Assembly (NCBI GenBank): GCA_016936215.1
Contig: JAFGPL010000171.1
Location: 1-33,145, forward strand
Length of the DNA stretch: 33,145 nt
DNA from: Bacteroidales bacterium
GTDB lineage: Bacteria > Bacteroidota > Bacteroidia > Bacteroidales > UBA10428
Reading direction: 5' to 3'
Part shown: one piece after another, positions 1-8,185 of the stretch
Numbering within the stretch: the stretch's first letter is position 1
Layout: the number at the start of each line of letters is the position of its first letter
The notes under the pieces: generated by a model
Seen by the model: the letters and a program-made list of their open reading frames with translations, nothing else
Told to the model about the DNA's origin: nothing
Databases searched by the model: none
Position numbers and translations under genes: made by a program

Positions 1-125
1 CCGTAGGTGGCGTAATATCATTAAACCTTTTTATTTCAGAGGGTTTATAATTTGAAAAATATTTTAGTCGGACAGTAGTGATAAATTTATAAAAAGATTC
101 AATAAAATGATACATATCGGCAAGG

Positions 126-1498
126 TTACCTGACTGTAACCTTTACCACACTAATTGTGTTACCTGCCCGGATGCGCAGGAGGTATATACCCGGTTCGAA
201 AGTGTTCTCTATCTAGTGGCTCTAAGAAAACGCCAATTACTGCGTTATGCTCGTCTTTCAAGTTAGTCATTTACTTTAGTAAACTCCTGACTTTCAAGAC
301 TTGCATGCCTTGTTCTTGACGCTTTCTTAGAAGCCACTCCTGAATAACAAGAGTTTTCTTAGAGACATTATCAATATTGTGCCAGGTTTAAGAAATTCTT
401 TGTAATAGATAAGCCTTCCATCGGCAGAAAAAAGCCACACATTTACCGGTTCACCATAAAGGTACTGACCTGTTTCAATATACATTTCCCCGCTCCCCAC
501 CGGGTTTGGATATACTTTTATCTGTAATTCGGGGGGTGCTGAGTGTGTAAATTTCTTCGATGATACCAGTAGGTGTTGAAAATGAAAAGTCGTGTGTAAG
601 CTGCGGCCAGCCTTCATACATGGTCATTTTAAGGATATCGAGCTTTGGGTTGCCATTTGCATAGCCATCGTAATAATGAATTGAAACGTAGTTTGCATTT
701 TTCTCTCGCAGCAAGCCGAAATGACCGGGGCCAATATACCACCCGTCGGTCTGGAGCAGGGTAGCCATCCTTCATAAGGTCCTGTAACACTGGCTGAAAG
801 CCCCACCGTAATATAATAGGTGCTGTTCACCTCCTGGCAGCAGTTTCCCCTGTTTACCACCAGGTAATAGTAACCACCCTCCTTAAAAAGGTAAGGGGCT
901 TCGATTGACTGATGGCCCCTGCCGTACAGATGTGTTACAGATGAAACTGCCAGTCCTGTGACAGAATCAATTTCAACAATGCCGATGCCCCGAACCACGA
1001 CCCTTAAACCATATATATTTTGCCGTTGTCGTCCCTGAAAAGTCCCGGGTCAATGGCATTGATAGCTGTTGATGTACCATCGGACGAAACTACCATGCCC
1101 AGGTCGGTCCACGACGGGTTGTTCAGCGAGGTTGATTTTGCCACACCTATGGCCGACCTTGACGATCCGAAGGTAGAACAGGAATAGTAGATGTAATATG
1201 CGTTGTTCATGTAAATAACATCGGGTGCCCAGAAATTTCCGGCAAACTGGGGAACATAGCTGTTAATCCATGATGGCCAGGCATTATTTGGAAATACCGG
1301 TTTGTTGCTTGCCGACCAATTGGTTAGTTTGATAGAAATGGAAGACCAGATACCCGTACCGGTAGTAAAATGCCAGTATGTATTCCCGTCTTTTGTTAGG
1401 GTTGCAGGGTCGTGTGAGTTCAGCAAACCGCTCAGTGACACTGCACTTGCATGCAGTAACTGGAACAGGAAAATCAATGCAAACAGGTATTTTATCAT
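126..1498 (-). pseudogene. Decayed GH43-family (arabinanase-like) secreted glycoside hydrolase with T9SS type-A C-terminal sorting domain
   Basis: Minus-strand fragments in different frames form one protein: signal peptide plus 'HDPATLTKDGNTYWHFTTGTGIWS...APDVIYMNNAYYIYYSCSTFGSSRSAIGVAKS..DPGLFRDDNGKIYMV', then 'GIGIVEIDSVTG..HQSIEAPYLFKEGGYYYLVVNRGNCC', then 'LLQTDGWYIGPGHFGLL..YYDGYANGNPKLDILKMTM', then 'IKVYPNP...GRLIYYKEF', then 'FEPGIYLLRIRAGNTISVVKVTVR*' (stop at 126-128). Broken by an in-frame TAA and frameshift near 990-1008, a frameshift near 768, a frameshift at the G6 run 531-536, and an inserted hairpin element at 216-364. Confidence 0.85.
216..364. repeat. Hairpin/MITE-like element (E1) inside the GH43 pseudogene
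   Basis: Nested inverted repeats: CTCTAAGAAAAC (220-231) with GTTTTCTTAGAG (353-364), and GTGGCTcTAAGAAAaCG (216 onward) with CGcTTTCTTAgAAGCCAC (to 337). Central core GTCATTTAC-TTTA-GTAAACTCC (266-287) is shared with the element at 27669-27810. Confidence 0.7.
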
Positions 1499-1582
1499 AA
1501 ATGGATTTTTTTTATTAGCAAAGTATCCGATTTTTACCGTCTGTTCCAAACTGCTTTTGTGATAGAATAAAAAGAATTTCTT

Positions 1583-1590
1583 TATATTTG
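1583..1590 (+). promoter_or_regulatory. Bacteroidetes -7 motif TATATTTG upstream of the 1623 lipoprotein gene
   Basis: TATATTTG matches TAnnTTTG; a TTTG at 1556-1559 is a -33 candidate with a 23-nt spacer. Confidence 0.5.
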
Positions 1591-1622
1591 CAACGGATTT
1601 TATAACCCTAAATCGTAAACAA

Positions 1623-2447
1623 ATGAGATTCATTAAATCAATTCTTCCGTTTGCTATTGTTGCCTTGTTCATTTCGTTTTCATTCGGTTCGTGCAAAAGA
1701 TCTGCAACAGGCAAAGCCGGCAGCGACACATCCGCGGTTACTAAAGACAGCCTTCTTGCTGAAGTTAAAGAAGTGATATACCCCCTCCCCGGGCCATTTG
1801 AGCTTTACCAGAAACTCGAAGATATCGGAGCTTCATACCTTGGCGAAGTGCTTAATCCTATAGAGAATATTGATAAATACTACACAGAGAAAAACAAGGC
1901 GCTAAACCTTGGTACCTATGCTGCCGATCTAAGCTATATATCTACATATAACAAAAACCAGGAGATACAGCTTTATTCGCGCAACCTTAAGACACTGATG
2001 ACCGACCTGAGCGTAAATATCAATTTCATTGATTTTTACAGTGAAGAGATGAAGCAGAAACTCGAAAACAAAGACACGCTGGTAAAGGTTGTTACCAATG
2101 TTTATTATGATGCCTATAAAGAAATGGCCGCGAAAGGCGATCCTTCGCTTGCCGCACTGATGCTTGCAGGTATCTGGACAGAGGGATTGTACATAGCAAG
2201 TCATATTTCAGACGATACATACAATAATAACGATATTGTTAAAATTATTCTCGACCAGAAAAACTCTTTAGACATTGTGCTTGATATGTTGGAGAAAACC
2301 GGTGGCAACGAGATTACAAACAGCCTGTCTAAAGCCCTTGGCAATATTAAGGCAATATATGATGAAGCCGGTGAAAGCATTACCAAAGAGCAGCTTGATA
2401 AGCTGACCAAAGCCATTGAAGACATCAGGGCAAGTATTATTTCCTGA
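1623..2447 (+). CDS. Hypothetical lipoprotein (274 aa)
   Basis: Intact ORF with signal peptide and lipobox 'FSFGSCKRS'; no recognised catalytic motif. Confidence 0.8.
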   Translation: MRFIKSILPFAIVALFISFSFGSCKRSATGKAGSDTSAVTKDSLLAEVKEVIYPLPGPFELYQKLEDIGASYLGEVLNPIENIDKYYTEKNKALNLGTYAADLSYISTYNKNQEIQLYSRNLKTLMTDLSVNINFIDFYSEEMKQKLENKDTLVKVVTNVYYDAYKEMAAKGDPSLAALMLAGIWTEGLYIASHISDDTYNNNDIVKIILDQKNSLDIVLDMLEKTGGNEITNSLSKALGNIKAIYDEAGESITKEQLDKLTKAIEDIRASIIS

Positions 2448-2475
2448 TCTGTTAAAGCTTTCCGCTAAATATTAA

Positions 2476-2712
2476 GAGGCTGTCTAAAAAGTCTTTTTCT
2501 AACAAGATTTGTCATGTTGAGCGATAGCGAACTTAGTGAAGCCTGTCTGACTGGTTCATCCAGGCAGGCCTGTCTGACTGGTTCATCCAGGCAGGCGATC
2601 TCATGAAATAAACATCTCATATTCACAAATATAGATTACTCCCTTCGGTCATGAGAAAAGGTTCTTCACTATCGTTCAGAATGACAAGAAAAGTGACTTT
2701 TTAGACAGCTTC
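2476..2712. mobile_element. MITE-like element (E3), 237 bp
   Basis: Terminal inverted repeats GAGGCTGTCTAAAAAGTC (2476-2493) and GTGACTTTTTAGACAGCTTC (2693-2712; reverse complement GAAGCTGTCTAAAAAGTCAC). Subterminal inverted repeats GTCATGTTGAGCGATAGCGAA... and ...CTTCACTATCGTTCAGAATGAC. No coding capacity. Confidence 0.8.
2541..2594. repeat. Two perfect 27-bp tandem copies inside E3
   Basis: GCCTGTCTGACTGGTTCATCCAGGCAG at 2541-2567 and 2568-2594; each unit can form a GCCTGtCTG/CaGGCAGGC hairpin. Confidence 0.9.
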
Positions 2713-2767
2713 TTTTTTTCTTCTTTACTGTTTGTTAAATTTACGTAATCATTATCGCACTTAAACT

Positions 2768-5700
2768 ATGAACGAATCGGTACTTAAAGCATTGATGCGG
2801 CTATTTGCATTGGTTGCCAATGTTGATGCCGATGAACAGACGAGCAACGAACGCGATATCATCATCGAATTTCTTCAGCAGCAGTTCAGTAACGAACTGG
2901 TGAAAATCTATATCGAATATTTCGATAAGTATGTAATGTTATACCAGCCTGTTACCGAAAACGGGCAGGAAGCTTTGAGCAAAGGAAAAACCATTGGCGA
3001 AAGGCTGAAAGAGTTATGTGACCAGTTAAATGAAGAACTCACGCGCGAGCAGAAACTAATCGTATTAATCAATCTCCTCGATTATATCTTTGAAGATCGT
3101 AACCTCACCGAAAAAGAGATATGGTTCGTGGACAATGCCGCTGCCTATCTTAAAGTTGACGAGCATGAGTTCAACGACCTGAAAGCATTTACGTTTGATC
3201 AGTTTGACAAGGTAGAACACCAGGAGAACCTTTTGTTTATAGATGCCACAAAACCCGGTGCCAAACAAAAGATCAAACATATTCATAACGAAAAAATTGA
3301 CGGCCGTATTACCGTGCTACACCTGGTGAGCGCCAACACTTTTGTAATGCGGTACAAGGGAAATGAAACACTTTTGCTCAACGGACATAACCTGCGAACC
3401 GGCAGGTCTTACATCTGGTCACCGGGATCGGTGGTTAAGAACCAGAAAATAGGTTCGATATATTACACCTGGGTATCGGGAAAATTTATTCAGGCCAAAG
3501 CCAAATCGAAATTTATCTTTACTGCCAAAAATATTGAATTCTCATACGGAAACAGCCCTAATGGCCTGAAACGCTTTACCCTTACCGAGGAGTCGGGCAG
3601 GCTGATCGGCATTATCGGGGGCAGCGGATCGGGTAAGTCAACCCTGCTGAAGGTGCTTTGCGGCAACATTAAACCCGACCGCGGACAAATTGCCATCAAC
3701 GAGATTGATATCCATAAAGATGCCGATCAGTTGAAAGGGCTTATCGGTTATATCCCGCAGGACGATTTCCTCATCAAGGAACTTACCGTTTTCCAGAACC
3801 TTTATTACAACGCGAAACTCAGTTTCAGTAATTATACCGAAGACCAGATTTCAGAGGTGGTGGAAACCGCGCTCATAGATTTTGACCTTTACGAGGCACG
3901 CGACCTCAAGGTCGGCGACTCGATGAATACCTTTCTCAGCGGCGGACAGCGCAAGCGGCTGAACATCGCCCTTGAACTCATGCGCGAACCTTCCATCCTT
4001 TTTGTAGACGAACCCACCTCGGGGCTCTCTTCTGCAGATTCGGAAAAGGTGATGAACCTGCTTAAAAGGCAGACTTTCAAAGGCAAACTGATATTCGCCA
4101 ATATCCACCAGCCTTCATCCGAGATATTCAAACTACTCGATAAACTACTGGTAATGGACCAGGGCGGGCGTGTGATATATTACGGCAATCCTCTCGATGC
4201 CATCGTTTATTTTAAACGTATGAACAACTACGTGGATGCCGAAGAAAGCGAGTGCCTGGTCTGTGGCAATATAAACCCCGACCAGATTTTAAGAAATGTG
4301 GAAGCAAGGGTTGTTGACGTTAACGGCCGTCTTACACGTAAAAGAAAGACATCGCCTGAAGAGTGGTACGAACTTTATATGGAGATGGTGGACCCCCTGA
4401 TAAAAAAGATCAAACGGACATTCAGCTCTGCACTGCCTGCTACCGATTTCAGCATTCCTTCACGCTGGCAACAGCTTAAAATATTCTTCAAGCGCGATGT
4501 GCTGGCCAAACTTGCCAACCAGCAATATATACTCCTTACTCTTGTTGAAGCGCCTTTTCTGGCAGCCTTGCTGGCTTTTTTCACCAAAAGCTCACGTTCT
4601 TTGTCTGGCATAGCCGACACATACATGTTCGGGGAAAACCCGAATATCCCGGGTTTCCTTTTTATGAGTGTAATTGTTGCCCTTTTCCTCGGAATGGTCA
4701 TTAGCGCCGAAGAGATATTTAAGGACAGGAAGATACTCGAAAGGGAAAAATTCCTGAACCTCAGCCGATCGGGGTATCTGAATGCCAAAATACTCGTGCT
4801 GCTTATTATTTCTGCAATTCAAATGGCCACGTTCGTGGTATTGGGCAACTATATCCTTGAAATAAAAGGTATGGACTGGCGCTTCTTCCTGATACTTTTT
4901 GTCGCAGCCTGCTGGGCCAATATGATCGGGCTGAACATTTCGGCAGGTTTTAACTCCGTGGTTACCATTTATGTGCTCGTCCCGCTTATTCTGGTCCCGC
5001 AGTTACTATTCAGCGGGGTGGTCATTGATTTTCATAATATGAACGACCGGGTAAAAACTGAGAAAAACACCCCTCTCATCGGTGACCTGATTACATCGCG
5101 ATGGGCCTACGAAGGACTGATGGTTACCCAATATAAAGACAACAGGTTTCAAAAAAAATTCTTCCCCCACGACAGGATCAGGAGCAACGCCTCTTACATA
5201 AAATCGTATGTTATTCCCGAGATAAGGGAAATGGCTGAAGAATGCAGGCAAAATGCTGCCCGGAAAAAGAACTTTGAAAAAACGGTAACTGATTTTAAAA
5301 TCATTAACAACGAGATCAGGAAGATTCAGCAATTTACAGGCAAAAAACCCGGTACTTTCACCGACAGTCTTACATTTGAACTGTTTTCCCCGTCGGTTTG
5401 CAACCATTTGTCCATTTACCTTCGCGAAGCCGAGGCTGTTGCATTGGCCATTTACCGAGAAGCCACAGCCGAAAAAGATATGGTATTTGAAAAAATGAAA
5501 GCTAAAGCCGGCGGTATCGAAGGGTTCGTCACCCTTAAAAAACAATTCTACAACCGTAAGGTATCCTCGCTGTTACTCAACGAAGATGAATTTTTTGAAT
5601 TTACCCGTTCCGGTGATGAATTGATAAGAAGAAGGGACTATATTTATACATATCCTGAGTCGCCTTTCGGGAGGGCCCATTATTATGCCCCGGTTAAAAA

Positions 5701-5914
5701 ACTGGGTATATTTTATATTGATACCTTCTGGTTTAATATTTTCAGGATACTATTAACCGTGGTCTTTTTATACCTTGTGCTCTATTTTAACCTGCTCCAC
5801 AAGCTAATCAACTATTTCGAAAACATCAGGCTGCGCAGAATAAACAGGCGAAAATTCCTGAAAATACTGCTGCAAAGCGAAGGAAAAGAGGTAAGGACGA
5901 AATATCCTGTTTGA
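2768..5914 (+). CDS. ABCG/White-like ABC transporter: N-terminal TerB-like region, beta-rich linker, ATPase, ABC-2 permease
   Basis: Walker A 'GGSGSGKST', signature 'LSGGQRKRLNIALELM', Walker B 'ILFVDEPTSGLSSADS', then C-terminal hydrophobic segments. N-terminal ~140 aa 'ALMRLFALVANVDADEQTSNERDIIIEFL..' resembles TerB-like helical domains. Confidence 0.85.
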   Translation: MNESVLKALMRLFALVANVDADEQTSNERDIIIEFLQQQFSNELVKIYIEYFDKYVMLYQPVTENGQEALSKGKTIGERLKELCDQLNEELTREQKLIVLINLLDYIFEDRNLTEKEIWFVDNAAAYLKVDEHEFNDLKAFTFDQFDKVEHQENLLFIDATKPGAKQKIKHIHNEKIDGRITVLHLVSANTFVMRYKGNETLLLNGHNLRTGRSYIWSPGSVVKNQKIGSIYYTWVSGKFIQAKAKSKFIFTAKNIEFSYGNSPNGLKRFTLTEESGRLIGIIGGSGSGKSTLLKVLCGNIKPDRGQIAINEIDIHKDADQLKGLIGYIPQDDFLIKELTVFQNLYYNAKLSFSNYTEDQISEVVETALIDFDLYEARDLKVGDSMNTFLSGGQRKRLNIALELMREPSILFVDEPTSGLSSADSEKVMNLLKRQTFKGKLIFANIHQPSSEIFKLLDKLLVMDQGGRVIYYGNPLDAIVYFKRMNNYVDAEESECLVCGNINPDQILRNVEARVVDVNGRLTRKRKTSPEEWYELYMEMVDPLIKKIKRTFSSALPATDFSIPSRWQQLKIFFKRDVLAKLANQQYILLTLVEAPFLAALLAFFTKSSRSLSGIADTYMFGENPNIPGFLFMSVIVALFLGMVISAEEIFKDRKILEREKFLNLSRSGYLNAKILVLLIISAIQMATFVVLGNYILEIKGMDWRFFLILFVAACWANMIGLNISAGFNSVVTIYVLVPLILVPQLLFSGVVIDFHNMNDRVKTEKNTPLIGDLITSRWAYEGLMVTQYKDNRFQKKFFPHDRIRSNASYIKSYVIPEIREMAEECRQNAARKKNFEKTVTDFKIINNEIRKIQQFTGKKPGTFTDSLTFELFSPSVCNHLSIYLREAEAVALAIYREATAEKDMVFEKMKAKAGGIEGFVTLKKQFYNRKVSSLLLNEDEFFEFTRSGDELIRRRDYIYTYPESPFGRAHYYAPVKKLGIFYIDTFWFNIFRILLTVVFLYLVLYFNLLHKLINYFENIRLRRINRRKFLKILLQSEGKEVRTKYPV

Positions 5915-5961
5915 TGGAAATAAAAAAAAATCTGACATAACCCTCATCAAATCATAAACCT

Positions 5962-6261
5962 ATGAGCTCTGCCGGACATATACTGGACATGATCATCAGG
6001 TTCAGGAATAATGAAGCGTTACGAAAGGCTACAAGGAACAGGTATACAGAAATGAAGGAGTCTTACCTGAAGCATTGTTTCAAACACCTGGGTGGTTTCA
6101 GCGATAATAAACCAACTGATATTGATTTAGATAGAATTAAAAAAAAGATAAGGGCAGACATAATCAGGGAAAGAAAAATGGTGATGATAAAATCAAGCAT
6201 AACCCTGTTGCTGGTTTTAATGCTCATCACATTCCTGATGTACCTGCTTATCCAGGATTAG
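5962..6261 (+). CDS. Small hypothetical protein (99 aa) with one C-terminal TM segment
   Basis: Intact ORF 47 bp downstream of the ABC gene on the same strand; C-terminal 'SSITLLLVLMLITFLMYLLIQD'. Confidence 0.65.
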   Translation: MSSAGHILDMIIRFRNNEALRKATRNRYTEMKESYLKHCFKHLGGFSDNKPTDIDLDRIKKKIRADIIRERKMVMIKSSITLLLVLMLITFLMYLLIQD

Positions 6262-6383
6262 GGAGCCGTTTGCTTTCAATTATAAAATCAACAATCATCA
6301 TTAGAAGGTCAAAACATACAGTATTGAAATATTCTGACTGCAGATAATAACCATCGTATGCTATACTGAATGAGGTTGTAAAA

Positions 6384-6521
6384 GAGGCTGTGTAAAAATT
6401 CTGTTATTTTGAAACTGTCATTGCCGAGGTAAATCAATCTCTTATAATTCAGGAGATTGCTTCTCCCTGCAGACCGGGATCCCTTGCAATGATTTAACTT
6501 ATTGACTTTTTACACAACCTC
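6384..6521. mobile_element. MITE-like element (E4), 138 bp
   Basis: Termini GAGGCTGTGTAAAAATTC and GACTTTTTACACAACCTC (reverse complement GAGGTTGTGTAAAAAGTC). Internal GTCATTGCCGAGG... / GGAGATTGCTTC...TTGCAATGA subterminal repeats. No ORF. AAAA on both sides. Confidence 0.75.
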
Positions 6522-6545
6522 AAAACCTCATTCTGGCAACAGAAC

Positions 6546-7943
<1,398 letters not shown>

Positions 7944-8054
7944 TTATTTCATATAACAACAGCAGCAAAACATCCTGAAGATTTTACTATAAGCGGGAAT
8001 GGTCTTAAAGAGTGTAAGTCTTAAAGGAATGATATTGCTGCTGTTACTAAACAT
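7944..8054 (-). CDS. Putative polycysteine leader peptide: MFSNSSNIIPLRLTLFKTIPAYSKIFRMFCCCCYMK* (36 aa)
   Basis: Minus-strand read from CAT at 8052-8054 to TTA at 7944-7946. Four consecutive Cys codons (TGC TGC TGT TGT). It starts about 25-30 nt after the predicted transcription start and ends 93 nt before the metY ATG. Confidence 0.65.
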   Translation of the reverse strand: MFSNSSNIIPLRLTLFKTIPAYSKIFRMFCCCCYMK

Positions 8055-8086
8055 TTAATTATGGATTGAATCATAGTATCATGTGA

Positions 8087-8119
8087 CAAATATAAGATAT
8101 AAAAATCTTTTTTTCCAAA
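8087..8119 (-). promoter_or_regulatory. Bacteroidetes sigma-70-type promoter for the leader/metY
   Basis: Minus strand TTTG (8116-8119), 21-nt spacer, TATATTTG (8087-8094), matching the -33 TTTG / -7 TAnnTTTG consensus. Confidence 0.6.
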
Positions 8120-8185
8120 TTCCCGGAACTTTTTTTTAATATTTTTCTCAGTAGGCTCTTTTGTAATTGACCCAGAAAAAAAATA

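Noticed and set aside
475-998. ORFs 475-768, 624-998 and 327-617 as separate genes
   Set aside because: Together they are consecutive pieces of one GH43-CTD protein in shifted frames, so they were treated as one pseudogene.
2476-2712. CRISPR-like array from the repeated 27-bp units in E3
   Set aside because: The two copies are directly adjacent with no spacers and lie inside a TIR-bounded element; no cas genes.
5006-5545. 179-aa minus-strand ORF inside the ABC transporter gene
   Set aside because: Antisense to a convincing conserved CDS, low-complexity composition, no recognisable domain; the same applies to the other antisense ORFs over pheT, pnp, prfA and the MCP.
7961-8046. CAGCAG/CTGCTG repeats upstream of metY as a simple trinucleotide microsatellite
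   Set aside because: Only two to three units per site, placed in inverted orientation, and explained by Cys/Ser codons of the leader ORF plus its complementary arm.
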